From the NCBI GenBank assembly GCA_944325075.1, contig CALUYU010000014.1:1-42690 (forward strand): 42,690 nt of DNA. The letters are read 5' to 3'. The translations under genes were made by a program, and so were the position numbers. Below, one piece after another: positions 8,914-16,384 of this stretch; positions within the stretch are counted from its first letter, which is position 1, and every line of letters begins with the position of its first letter. Below the pieces are notes generated by a model. That model did no database searches and was not told where the DNA came from. It saw only the letters and a program-made list of their open reading frames with translations. The DNA comes from Candidatus Gastranaerophilales bacterium (GTDB lineage: Bacteria > Cyanobacteriota > Vampirovibrionia > Gastranaerophilales > Gastranaerophilaceae).

Positions 8914-9168
8914 TTACATTTTTTTATCAATAAGTTTTAACTTTTCTTCTCTGGATAAATGTTTTATACGATATTCTTCTTTTTGAGCTTCTGATTTAGT
9001 TAAAAATTCTTTTGTATAAACAACCTTAAGAGGTTTATTGGCCCTGGTATATTTTGCCCCATGCCCCGAACAGTGTGCCGCAAACCGTTTTTCAACATTA
9101 TCGGTATACCCGCAATATAGTGTACTATTCTCTGTTAATAATATATAGACATAATACTTTTTATCCAT
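8914..9168 (-). CDS. GIY-YIG nuclease, URI/UPF0213 family
   Basis: This is an 84-residue single-domain GIY-YIG protein of the URI (UPF0213, YhbQ-like) family, at the usual family length. The signature appears as YVYIL at residues 6-10 and YCGYT at 18-22. The catalytic-type Arg is in VEKRFAAH, with the conserved GAKYTRANKPLKVVY stretch and a Glu-rich SEAQKEEYRIKHLS helix after it. These small proteins nick DNA structures in vitro, and their cellular role is poorly known. Only 18 nt separate its start from the terminator stem of the preceding gene, so it has a very short promoter region or depends on read-through. Confidence 0.88.
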   Translation of the reverse strand: MDKKYYVYILLTENSTLYCGYTDNVEKRFAAHCSGHGAKYTRANKPLKVVYTKEFLTKSEAQKEEYRIKHLSREEKLKLIDKKM

Positions 9169-9186
9169 ATATAAATTATAAAATAA

Positions 9187-9213
9187 AAAGACGGATTAGT
9201 TAAACCCGTCTTT
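9187..9213 (-). terminator. Intrinsic terminator after the Gly/Ser-rich gene
   Basis: AAAGACGG (9187-9194) and CCGTCTTT (9206-9213) form an 8-bp stem with an 11-nt loop, followed on the minus strand by TTTATTT. It ends the 9268-9642 transcript. Confidence 0.85.
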
Positions 9214-9267
9214 CCACATCTTTTATTTCGCTTATTTATATTAGTGAAGGGAGAATAATTTGGTTAA

Positions 9268-9642
9268 TTAACCAACAGAAGTAAATCCGCCGCCAACAGA
9301 GCAGGAACCGCCGCCACAGCCTGCTGATGCAACTGACACAGCTGAACCGCCACTGAAAGATGCTCCGTTAAAGTTTGAAATAACAGACATTGCATTTGCA
9401 AACCCTTGCATAAAGCTTGAATTATTTGCTAAATTCTCGCTGCCTTCTGCTGAATAACTGCTAAAATCTATATTTAAAGAGAAAGGATTTGTTGGTACAA
9501 ACATATCGTAATTGTAAACCGGCACACTAAATAACGGGGCATTATTCATTGCTAAAGAACCGGTTGTTTCAACATCATTTTGATTTTTTGCTGATGCCGT
9601 CTTTGTTAAAGAACCTGATTGTTGTGTTAATATACCGTTCAT
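9268..9642 (-). CDS. Small Gly/Ser-rich protein, probably exported
   Basis: This 124-residue protein is not recognised as a named family. It is rich in Ser, Asn, Ala and Gly. It has a central region of aromatic and proline residues (SVPVYNYDMFVPTNPF) and a Cys-containing glycine tail (AGCGGGSCSVGGG). There is no N-terminal signal peptide. A ribosome site (AAGGAG) lies 7 nt upstream of the ATG, and a T-tract with TATATA lies about 35 nt upstream, resembling the upstream region of the glycine-zipper gene at 31800-32594. Its position beside the GLUG and protease genes suggests a surface role, but nothing in the sequence proves it. Confidence 0.6.
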   Translation of the reverse strand: MNGILTQQSGSLTKTASAKNQNDVETTGSLAMNNAPLFSVPVYNYDMFVPTNPFSLNIDFSSYSAEGSENLANNSSFMQGFANAMSVISNFNGASFSGGSAVSVASAGCGGGSCSVGGGFTSVG

Positions 9643-9918
9643 CTCAATCTCCTTAATATCATCTCGTTACATCTATATAAAAAAAAATTTTTTAAGCCAA
9701 TTTCAGCATGCACTATTTTTGTAACATTTGTTAATATAAGAAAAAATTAAAAAGGCATGCGCCTGCACAAGAAAAAGTTACCATTTTTATATTAATCTAA
9801 GCCAAATAATTGCAAAATCTCAATCTATAGATCTATAAACCCAAGCCTGTTGGTTGATGACTTATGAGTTTTAAAGATTTATGCTTAAAATGTGAAAAAG
9901 ATTGGGGAAAGTAAACAG

Positions 9919-10572
9919 ATGAAAAAATTCGTTTTAACAATAATCACAATATTACTAACAAGCTTTATTCCAAGCTTTGCAGCAGAAAATTTTCTAAATA
10001 CTGTTGTTCTGGAAGGTACAGACAATGGATCCTATAACATTGTATTGAGATCTGATGCAATTGCGTCGGTTAAAAGAACTGTAGAAAACAACAACAAAAT
10101 TGTACTTGAAATAAGAGGTCTGGCCGTATCAGAAAATCTTTCTACAGTTTATAAAAACACCTCAGCTGCTAACGGGATAATAGTTGAGAACAACGGCAAC
10201 AACGGCGTAAAAATACAAATTCAAGGGAAAAATATTGCTAAGGCAAATATAATTTTTGATAGTCCTGCCTCAGCGCCAATAGTTGTACCTGATAAAGTTT
10301 CAAAACATACTATTTTCTGGAGTATATTTGCCGGATTAGCACTATGTATAATTTTATCAAAATCAAGAAATATTAAGGTTGATTCAAGAGATAAAATTAA
10401 AGATGCCGTACAAAAAAATATAAGAGAAAGAGAAATTGCCATGTTCAAGAACTACAGAAGAGAACTTCTGACAATTCCAAGCATAGATCATAAGATAACA
10501 AATCCACGAATGAAACGGGCAATTAGAAGAGCTGATACAATAAGGCATTTACAAAGAATTTCCAGAGGATAA
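9919..10572 (+). CDS. AMIN-like domain protein with signal peptide and C-terminal membrane segment
   Basis: The protein is 217 residues from the chosen ATG at 9919. A GTG 27 nt upstream is in frame, but starting at 9919 puts a clean signal peptide first (MKKFVLTIITILLTSFIPSFA|A) and leaves GGGGA upstream as the ribosome site. Residues of about 20-120 resemble an AMIN domain: beta-strand pairs such as YNIVLRSDA, NKIVLEIRGL and VKIQIQGKN, as seen in PilQ and AmiC envelope proteins. A transmembrane helix (about 135-150) and a very basic cytoplasmic tail follow. It is probably an inner-membrane protein with a periplasmic AMIN-like domain. It could serve type IV pilus or cell-wall machinery, by inference only. 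Confidence 0.7.
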   Translation: MKKFVLTIITILLTSFIPSFAAENFLNTVVLEGTDNGSYNIVLRSDAIASVKRTVENNNKIVLEIRGLAVSENLSTVYKNTSAANGIIVENNGNNGVKIQIQGKNIAKANIIFDSPASAPIVVPDKVSKHTIFWSIFAGLALCIILSKSRNIKVDSRDKIKDAVQKNIREREIAMFKNYRRELLTIPSIDHKITNPRMKRAIRRADTIRHLQRISRG

Positions 10573-10617
10573 TCTTAATTCCAAACAACTTAAAATAAAC
10601 CTTAATAATCCTTAATC

Positions 10618-10647
10618 ATCCGCTCAAAAAATAGAGCGGATTTTTTT
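10618..10647 (+). terminator. Intrinsic terminator
   Basis: ATCCGCTC (10618-10625) pairs with GAGCGGAT (10634-10641) around an 8-nt A-rich loop, followed by a run of seven Ts. It lies 45 nt after the AMIN-like gene. Confidence 0.9.
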
Positions 10648-10743
10648 ATATATACAAACTTAAAATGCATAAGTTAAAACAGCAAGGAATGCTTAAACAA
10701 ACAACCTTATTAAGTCAGGCAATATACATTAGAGAAGAAAAAA

Positions 10744-11859
10744 CTAGGTGAAATATTGTCTGATAACTTCCCGAATTTTCTTGGAAGAAGTGCCATCACC
10801 ATATGGATTTTGGGCTTTAAGACGTGTATTTTCTCTGGAATTTGAAAGAATATCCTCACTCAATGAAACAATCTTATCATAATCAGCCCCGACTAATACA
10901 GAAACACCTGCATCAATTCCTTCCTGACGCTCAGTCTCATATCGCATAACAAGGGTCGGACAGCCAAAAGACGGAGCCTCTTCCTGAATACCTCCGGAAT
11001 CTGTTAAGATTAATTTTGCATTTTTCATCAAATAAACCAGCAAAGGATAATCTAAAGGGGTTAAAAGTTTAACATTATTATATTTCCCAAGACGCTCATG
11101 AATCTTGTTTTTAACATTAGGATTTGGATGTACCGGAATAACAAAAGTATGATCCGTATATTTTTCAGCCAGATATTTAATTGCCTCAATAATCCGGTCA
11201 ATTCTCTCTCCATGATTTTCCCGTCTGTGGGCAGTTATCAAAACAAGTTTATCATTAATATCAATATTATGCCCTTCAAAAAATCCGGCAGCATACTGCA
11301 TTGTTTCATCAGAAAGACAAAATAAAGCATCTATTACAGTGTTACCGACAACATGAATATGCTTATCATCAATGTTTTCCTTTAAAAGAGCAAGCCTGTT
11401 TTTCTCAGTAGGCGCGAAATGAAGTACTGCAACTCTTGAAGTCATCTGACGCATAACCTCTTCAGGGAATGGTTCATAAATATCATACGAACGCAAGCCT
11501 GCTTCTACATGGAAAACCGGGATTTTATTGTAAAAACTTGCAAGCGCCCCGCACAAAACAGTCATTGTATCGCCCTGAACAACAGTCGCATCAATTGTAT
11601 TATTTTTATAAACTTGATCAAGGGCTGTTAAAATTCTTGATTGAACCTCAAGAAGAGATTGATTAGGCTTCATACAATCAAGATTTATATCAGCTTTTAA
11701 GTTAAAATAAGCGAGTGTCTGATTGGACAACTCCTTCTGCTGTTCTGTATTACATATAATAACCTTATACTCATCCGGATAACGCTTCAACTCCAAAATA
11801 ACCGGTGCCAGTTTTATAACTTCTGGTCTTGTCCCAAATACAAATAAAATATTTTTCAT
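10744..11859 (-). CDS. wecB: UDP-N-acetylglucosamine 2-epimerase (non-hydrolysing)
   Basis: This 371-residue protein interconverts UDP-GlcNAc and UDP-ManNAc, supplying ManNAc units for cell-surface polysaccharide. The family signatures are all present: GTRPEVIKLAPVI at the N-terminus, VQGDTMTVL, HVEAGLRS followed by PFPEEVMRQMT, TAHRRENHGER, PVHPNPNVK and the nucleotide-binding DSGGIQEEAP near residue 290. Length is normal for the bacterial enzyme. The gene stands alone: it is flanked by a plus-strand terminator on one side and a divergent promoter for the glutaredoxin unit on the other. No wecC/ManNAc dehydrogenase or glycosyltransferase is in the window, so the downstream polymer is unknown. 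Confidence 0.95.
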   Translation of the reverse strand: MKNILFVFGTRPEVIKLAPVILELKRYPDEYKVIICNTEQQKELSNQTLAYFNLKADINLDCMKPNQSLLEVQSRILTALDQVYKNNTIDATVVQGDTMTVLCGALASFYNKIPVFHVEAGLRSYDIYEPFPEEVMRQMTSRVAVLHFAPTEKNRLALLKENIDDKHIHVVGNTVIDALFCLSDETMQYAAGFFEGHNIDINDKLVLITAHRRENHGERIDRIIEAIKYLAEKYTDHTFVIPVHPNPNVKNKIHERLGKYNNVKLLTPLDYPLLVYLMKNAKLILTDSGGIQEEAPSFGCPTLVMRYETERQEGIDAGVSVLVGADYDKIVSLSEDILSNSRENTRLKAQNPYGDGTSSKKIREVIRQYFT

Positions 11860-11948
11860 ATTTTAGATAATATATGAAACAAAAAATATTTACAAGAATT
11901 AAATCTAATAAACAATAATAAGAAGATATATTATCCCCCGTGTTACTA

Positions 11949-11977
11949 ATGACAAAAAGTAACTTTATCATGATAAT
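11949..11977 (+). promoter_or_regulatory. Promoter of the glutaredoxin / Hcp-like operon
   Basis: ATGACA (11949-11954), 17 bp and GATAAT (11972-11977), ending 22 nt before the chosen start codon and followed by AAAAGGAGG. Confidence 0.65.
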
Positions 11978-11999
11978 ATTAAGGGAAAAGGAGGCAAAA

Positions 12000-12233
12000 A
12001 TGCTAGAACTATTTTACTCAGATACATGCCCATACTGCAAAAAGGTTATAGACTTTTTTGAAAGTAACAATGTTAAATTCATTCCAAAAGAAATTCACCA
12101 GAGCCCTAACTATGACGAATTAATGACCATAGGTAAAATTGCTCAGGTTCCTTTTCTGGTTGATAAAGAAAATAATGTTAGTATGTATGAATCAGACGAC
12201 ATTATAGAATATGTAAAAAATTTAAATAAATAA
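12000..12233 (+). CDS. Glutaredoxin-like thiol protein
   Basis: This 77-residue glutaredoxin-fold protein has the active-site motif CPYC at residues 10-13 (SDTCPYCKK), the cis-proline turn QVPFLVD and a C-terminal ESDDIIEYVK helix. The ATG at 12000 is chosen because AAGGAGG lies 6 nt before it; a longer reading frame starting at 11940 would run through the promoter. It is dithiol-type and should reduce disulfides or handle glutathione-like thiols. It is followed after 8 nt by the Hcp-like gene, almost certainly in one operon, which makes the two probable redox partners. Confidence 0.9.
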   Translation: MLELFYSDTCPYCKKVIDFFESNNVKFIPKEIHQSPNYDELMTIGKIAQVPFLVDKENNVSMYESDDIIEYVKNLNK

Positions 12234-12241
12234 GGTGAGTT

Positions 12242-13843
12242 ATGCTATATAATTTTTTTTCAGATAATTTTGAATATGATGAATGCACTGCCCGCGGTGC
12301 TTGTTCCGTGCCGCCAAGTATTTCTGCGCTGCACGAGATTTTACTTACCACACTAAGACAAAGTGCATTTTATGTACTTAAGCTAAAAGATATGAGCATT
12401 GACTCTCCCGAAACTGAAGAAAATATTATAAACACATTTGCAAACGTTATATCTACAACTGATTACAGTGATGCTCAGCTGCTGAGTCTTGTATCAAACG
12501 CATATTATGGCTTGCTTAAAATTAGAAAAAGATACATGGATATTTGCAATGAACAAAATATTGACTGTACCGATTTAAAGTCAATACTTAACCTGACACC
12601 GGAAATGAGCCTATCGCAGATTATAGCGCTTGGAGAAAAATCATTCCTACACAAGTACAAAACCTCCTCCCAGGATCAAAAAAATTTAGGGGATGTTTTA
12701 TTGCTTGTTATAAAAAGCGTTTGTGCAAATATTTCAAAACTTATAAGCTTTAGTATAAGGCCTGCCGAAGCAGTTAACGAAGTAATGAACGGACTTAATT
12801 TGTTGAATTTTGAGAAAATTACACTTAATAAATGCAAAAATCAGATAAAAAAGCTTGCTCGAATAGATAAGGAAATAACAGAAAAACTTTATCAAACGCA
12901 AATTGAAGAATACGGAAATATTCAAAAAGTCGTGGTCTCAAGAAGTACTGAAAAGTCAAAGGCCATACTTGTCTCCGGCTCAAACTTGCAGGATCTTATG
13001 AACCTTTTGAAATTTTCCCAAAATGAAGATATTGATATATACACTCACGGAGAATTACTGATTGCACATGCATTTGAAAATTTCAGGAAGTTTCCAAATC
13101 TTAAAGGCCAGTTTGGAAGCTGTAATGAAAACTGTGTTCTTGATTTTGCAACATTCCCGGGAGCAATTCTCTTATCAAAAAACTCCAATATAAATACAGA
13201 ATATTTGTATAGAGGAAGATTATTCACAACATCGAACATACTTCCTCATGGCGTTATTGCAGTTAAGGACAATGATTTTAGCGAGTTAATTGATTCCGCT
13301 AAAAATGCAAAGGGGTTTGCCAAAGGCCAGACAAGGCAAAGTGAAGAAATAGGCTATGATCTGAATGAACTTACTATAAAATTTGATGAAATTACACAAA
13401 AATTTAACAACGGAGAAATTAAAAATATCATTGTACTTGGACTTATAAACAATCCTCGCTCGCAAATGGATTACTTTGAGAAACTGGTCAAAAAAATTCC
13501 GAAAAGTACCTTTATACTTAGTTTTTCGTACAATACTGAACGAGAAAATTTTCTCAAAATAAATCTTGTAAACAACCGTCCGTTAATCTACAACGTTCTA
13601 TACAGATTATTCAAAAATATTCCTATAAACTCGGAGAATATCTCCTTTTTCCTTGCAAAATGCGATGTTACGTCTATCTCAAATATAATTAACATGAAGG
13701 AAAACGGAATAAAAAATATCTATCTGACAAACTGTTCGCCAAATGTAATTAATCCGGCAGTTCAAGCCTTTCTGGAAAAAGTCTACAAAATTAAAACCGC
13801 TGTAAATCCGGAAAAAGATCTTGAAAATTTTGGAATAATTTAA
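12242..13843 (+). CDS. Hybrid-cluster-protein homologue lacking most cluster ligands
   Basis: The protein has 533 residues. The Hcp fold is recognisable from DIYTHGELLIAHAF near residue 265, KGQFGSC, DFATFPGAILLSKN, RGRLFTTSNILPHGV and the C-terminal GIKNIYLTNCSPNVINP. In true Hcp the N-terminal [4Fe-4S] cluster uses four Cys. Here only C15 and C21 (ECTARGAC) remain; positions 3 and 6 are Tyr and Phe. Of the hybrid-cluster ligands, Glu in THGE (E271) is kept. The usual His of SGHDL is Ser (VSGSNL), and the Cys of TSNC/TTNC is Ser. The later Cys of the GCDG- and AGCA-type motifs are absent (VLGLINN, LSFSYN). A hydroxylamine/NO reductase activity is therefore unlikely. A related Cys-poor Hcp-like group exists in anaerobes, as far as I recall, with unknown function. 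The ribosome site GGTGAG is weak. Confidence 0.75.
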   Translation: MLYNFFSDNFEYDECTARGACSVPPSISALHEILLTTLRQSAFYVLKLKDMSIDSPETEENIINTFANVISTTDYSDAQLLSLVSNAYYGLLKIRKRYMDICNEQNIDCTDLKSILNLTPEMSLSQIIALGEKSFLHKYKTSSQDQKNLGDVLLLVIKSVCANISKLISFSIRPAEAVNEVMNGLNLLNFEKITLNKCKNQIKKLARIDKEITEKLYQTQIEEYGNIQKVVVSRSTEKSKAILVSGSNLQDLMNLLKFSQNEDIDIYTHGELLIAHAFENFRKFPNLKGQFGSCNENCVLDFATFPGAILLSKNSNINTEYLYRGRLFTTSNILPHGVIAVKDNDFSELIDSAKNAKGFAKGQTRQSEEIGYDLNELTIKFDEITQKFNNGEIKNIIVLGLINNPRSQMDYFEKLVKKIPKSTFILSFSYNTERENFLKINLVNNRPLIYNVLYRLFKNIPINSENISFFLAKCDVTSISNIINMKENGIKNIYLTNCSPNVINPAVQAFLEKVYKIKTAVNPEKDLENFGII

Positions 13844-13897
13844 CCCAAAATCAAAATCTTATAACACAGCAATTTTATTTATATTAAAATTATACAG

Positions 13898-13934
13898 AAA
13901 AAAAGTCCCCGATATAACCAACGGGGACTTTTTT
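13898..13934. terminator. Bidirectional terminator between Hcp-like gene and rpsG
   Basis: AAAAAGTCCCC and GGGGACTTTTTT pair around a 12-nt loop, with A- and T-runs on the two sides, so the hairpin serves both converging units. It means the rpsL-rpsG transcript ends here, with no fusA or tuf following. Confidence 0.92.
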
Positions 13935-13947
13935 ATATAAATACAAA

Positions 13948-14418
13948 TTAGTATCTGTAGTGAGCAAAAGCTTTATTAGCTTCAGCCATTTTGTGGGTAT
14001 CTTCACGCTTTTTACAAGCAGCACCGGTACCATTAGAGGCATCAATCAATTCATTTGTTAATTTATCAATGAATGATTTGCCGCCGCGCTTTTTAGCAGC
14101 TTCAATAATCCAAGAAGAAGCAAGTGCAAATCCGCGATCAGCCTTAACTTCAATTGGTACCTGGTAAGTAGAACCACCGATACGGCGTGCTTTAACTTCC
14201 AAAAGCGGAGTTGCATTAGTCATTGCTTTTTGGAAAATTTCAAGTGCTTTTTCGTTAGTTCTTTCTTCAATTCTTGTTAAAGTAGCATAGAAGATTTTTT
14301 CAGCCAGAGACTTTTTACCACGTCTCATAATTCTGTTGATAAATTTTGATATATCAACGCTGTTATATACCGGATCAGCTAACGGTACACGTTTAACCGG
14401 TTTAGAACGTCTTGACAT
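13948..14418 (-). CDS. rpsG: 30S ribosomal protein S7
   Basis: This 156-residue protein is full length for bacterial S7. It binds the 3' major domain of 16S rRNA and nucleates assembly of the 30S head. Landmarks are SRRSKPVKRVPLADPVYNS at the start, KFINRIMRRGKKSLAEKI, the beta-arm region KARRIGGSTYQVP and the C-terminal HKMAEANKAFAHYRY. Its ATG overlaps the rpsL stop by one base (TAATG), and AAAGGAGG inside the end of rpsL is its ribosome site. In many bacteria fusA and tuf follow; here a terminator follows instead. Confidence 0.98.
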   Translation of the reverse strand: MSRRSKPVKRVPLADPVYNSVDISKFINRIMRRGKKSLAEKIFYATLTRIEERTNEKALEIFQKAMTNATPLLEVKARRIGGSTYQVPIEVKADRGFALASSWIIEAAKKRGGKSFIDKLTNELIDASNGTGAACKKREDTHKMAEANKAFAHYRY

Positions 14419-14804
14419 TACTTCTTACCTCCTTTAGCATTTTTCTTAGCACCGTACTTAGATCTGCTTTGTGCTCTGTTAGCAACACCTGCAGTATCAA
14501 GAGTACCTCTTACAATGTGGTAACGAACACCAGGAAGATCCTTTACCCTACCGCCTCTGATAAGAACAACACTGTGTTCCTGGAGGTTATGACCTATACC
14601 TGGGATATAAGAAGTAACTTCAAATCCGTTTGTTAATCTTACCCTGGCAACTTTTCTAAGTGCCGAATTTGGTTTTTTAGGGGTTGTAGTGTAAACCCTT
14701 GTGCAAACTCCGCGTCTTTGAGGACAATTCATCAACGCCGGAGATTTAGTTTTGTCTGTAAGCTTTTTACGTTCATTACGTACAAGCTGGTTAATTGTAG
14801 GCAT
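14418..14804 (-). CDS. rpsL: 30S ribosomal protein S12
   Basis: This 128-residue protein forms part of the decoding centre. The start at 14804 ([14 protein letters not shown]) is the universal S12 start and has GGAGAAAAC before it, so the 13 upstream in-frame codons are not used. The conserved loops [13 protein letters not shown] and [14 protein letters not shown] keep the lysines whose mutation gives streptomycin resistance, so the protein looks streptomycin-sensitive by type. The two-gene unit rpsL-rpsG is driven by a consensus promoter about 200 nt upstream. Confidence 0.98.
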   Translation of the reverse strand: MPTINQLVRNERKKLTDKTKSPALMNCPQRRGVCTRVYTTTPKKPNSALRKVARVRLTNGFEVTSYIPGIGHNLQEHSVVLIRGGRVKDLPGVRYHIVRGTLDTAGVANRAQSRSKYGAKKNAKGGKK

Positions 14805-15013
14805 TGTTTTCTCCTTTTTTCTTTTCTTACCGGTAAAGACCACAATCCAAAACCCTTACGCATTCTGATTATGACCGGAACTGCCGGATCAGATTTTATA
14901 AAAACCAAGATAGTTTTTTACTTAATCAAGATCCCTACGTTCCTGCTTTACCTGTTAACTTAAACTCTTAACCGGATTCCAGCACGAAAATTCCGGCATT
15001 AGTGTATACACAA

Positions 15014-15042
15014 ATTAAACAACAATAACAACTTAATGTCAA
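15014..15042 (-). promoter_or_regulatory. Promoter of rpsL-rpsG
   Basis: On the minus strand TTGACA (15037-15042), exactly 17 bp and TTTAAT (15014-15019). Transcription from about 15007 gives a leader of roughly 200 nt before rpsL. A small CCGGA/TCCGG hairpin (14972-14996) and CCGG-rich segments within it could have a regulatory role. Confidence 0.75.
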
Positions 15043-15081
15043 CAACTAATATTCTGCTTATACCAAGAAAAAAAATCAAAT

Positions 15082-15573
15082 TTACAGCTTAAAACCGCCG
15101 TTTTTCTTAATATGCTCGACCAAACCTCCGTCATTCAGCATCTTAATCATAACCGGAGGAAGCGGCTCGATAGGAATTATCGCCCCATTTGTAAGGTCAG
15201 TAAGAATACCCTTTTCAATATCAAGGTCTAACTCATCTCCGGCATTAATTCCGTCAGTATCACATTCAATAGCCAGAAGTCCAATATTAATTGCATTTCT
15301 GTAAAAAATTCTTGCAAATGATTTTGCAATAACAGCCCCGACTCCGGCAATTTTTATAATTTGCGGAGCATGCTCTCTTGAAGAACCAAGTCCGAAATTT
15401 GAGCCAGCAACTACAAAATCCCCCTTATTCATCTTTGATGCAAAATCAGGATCAGCATCTTCAAGAACATGTTTTGCAAACTCCGGCAGGTTTGAGCGCA
15501 AGTGAAACAAGCGTCCGGGTGCTATATGATCTGTAGAAATGTTATCCGGGAATTTAAAAGCTTTACCTTTCAT
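15082..15573 (-). CDS. leuD: 3-isopropylmalate / homoaconitate-type dehydratase small subunit
   Basis: This 163-residue swivel-domain subunit of an aconitase-superfamily dehydratase is of the short archaeal/bacterial type. The start DNISTDHIAPGR and the SNFGLGSSREHAP phosphate/carboxylate-binding loop are clear, followed by AKSFARIFYRNAINIGL. With the large subunit (26442-27683) it would isomerise 2- to 3-isopropylmalate for leucine. The substrate loop that separates isopropylmalate from homoaconitate enzymes reads HLRS here. An Arg in that loop is the feature of homoaconitate-type subunits (YLRT), so specificity is uncertain. The partner gene is 11 kb away on the other strand. The name leuD is a default. 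Confidence 0.9.
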   Translation of the reverse strand: MKGKAFKFPDNISTDHIAPGRLFHLRSNLPEFAKHVLEDADPDFASKMNKGDFVVAGSNFGLGSSREHAPQIIKIAGVGAVIAKSFARIFYRNAINIGLLAIECDTDGINAGDELDLDIEKGILTDLTNGAIIPIEPLPPVMIKMLNDGGLVEHIKKNGGFKL

Positions 15574-15653
15574 AAATCGTCTCCTATAAATAATACATTT
15601 ATATTACAACAAAATTAAATTTTGTGTTATTATATTAACAAGAGGATAAAAAT

Positions 15654-16274
15654 ATGTATTTTGATAGAAAATGTAAAATTACTTTTATAAGCCACGGGGC
15701 AACAATTTTCAGTGAAGAAGGGAGATTTTCCGATATGGAAAATCATCCGCCGCTTAGCGAAAACGGAGTTGAAGAGATTGGTAAAATTTGCGATTATTTA
15801 AAGAAAAGACGCGTACAGAATGACCGAATTTACTCTTCATCTGCAACTAGATGTATTCAATCTGCAAAATACGTATCTAAAGTTTACAAAAAGGATTTCG
15901 AAATTATAGACCTTAAGCCAAGAAAATGCGGGGGATTTAGCGGATTAACATTTGAGCAAATTGAAACAAAATCTCCGGATCTTTTAAACAGATTAATAAA
16001 CGACCCGGACAAACCTACCCCTGAAGATGCCGAAAGTATCACGGAATTTATTAATCGGGTAACAGAAGTTGTTAATAAAATTGTTGAAGAGAATATCGGG
16101 AACAGAGTTATTATAGTCACCCATCCCGACGTAATTAAGGCCGCAATCTGCGATGCACTTAACATTCCGCACTCTTCGCTTCAGCATATTTATATGAAAA
16201 CCGGCTCTGCTACACAAATAAGCTACTTTGAAAGCTGGAAAAGTTTAATTTATTCTGACTATACTCCACTTTAA
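15654..16274 (+). CDS. Histidine-phosphatase-fold protein with altered RHG motif
   Basis: This 206-residue protein has the phosphoglycerate-mutase/histidine-phosphatase fold. The phospho-acceptor motif normally written RHG reads SHG (TFISHGAT, residues 12-19), so the first catalytic Arg is replaced by Ser. Other elements survive: LSENGVEEI, the second Arg region SSSATRCIQSA and the second His in VTHPDVIKA. A family relationship to alpha-ribazole phosphatase or phosphoglycerate mutases is clear, but activity is doubtful or altered. AAGAGG lies 8 nt before the ATG. Single-gene unit. Confidence 0.85.
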   Translation: MYFDRKCKITFISHGATIFSEEGRFSDMENHPPLSENGVEEIGKICDYLKKRRVQNDRIYSSSATRCIQSAKYVSKVYKKDFEIIDLKPRKCGGFSGLTFEQIETKSPDLLNRLINDPDKPTPEDAESITEFINRVTEVVNKIVEENIGNRVIIVTHPDVIKAAICDALNIPHSSLQHIYMKTGSATQISYFESWKSLIYSDYTPL

Positions 16275-16289
16275 CGAATCAACCAAAGT

Positions 16290-16384
16290 AGTGGGGAGTA
16301 ATCAAAGAACAACTCTTAATTCCTGGTGAAAACAGTGCAGCCAAAGGTTTTCAGGCGCGGTATCCCCATGAGTAATAAGTTCGT
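16290..16384 (+). other. Gene-free segment with nested inverted repeats, possible structured RNA
   Basis: TGGGGA (about 16292-16297) pairs with TCCCCA (about 16363-16368). Inside it TGAAAAC (16327-16333) pairs with GTTTTCA (16347-16353). Outside both, AACGAA (16273-16278) pairs with TTCGTT (16380-16385). The three nested stems suggest a folded RNA of about 110 nt on one of the strands. I could not match it to SRP RNA, 6S RNA or a riboswitch class. It may simply be the joined 3' ends of two converging transcripts. Confidence 0.35.

Noticed and set aside
9643-9918. Gene or RNA in the divergent gap before the AMIN-like gene
   Set aside because: Only short palindromes (GGCATGCGCC, ATCTATAGAT) and A/T tracts are present; nothing supports a separate gene.
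11940-11999. Upstream extension of the glutaredoxin start
   Set aside because: It would run through the promoter, and AAGGAGG sits 6 nt before the ATG at 12000.
14805-14843. 13-codon N-terminal extension of rpsL
   Set aside because: S12 universally begins near MPTINQL, which has a good ribosome site at 14804.
16290-16384. SRP RNA, 6S RNA or a known riboswitch
   Set aside because: The GCAGCC and GGGGAGTA strings first suggested SRP RNA and a manganese-type riboswitch, but the apical GGAA loop and the other required motifs are missing.
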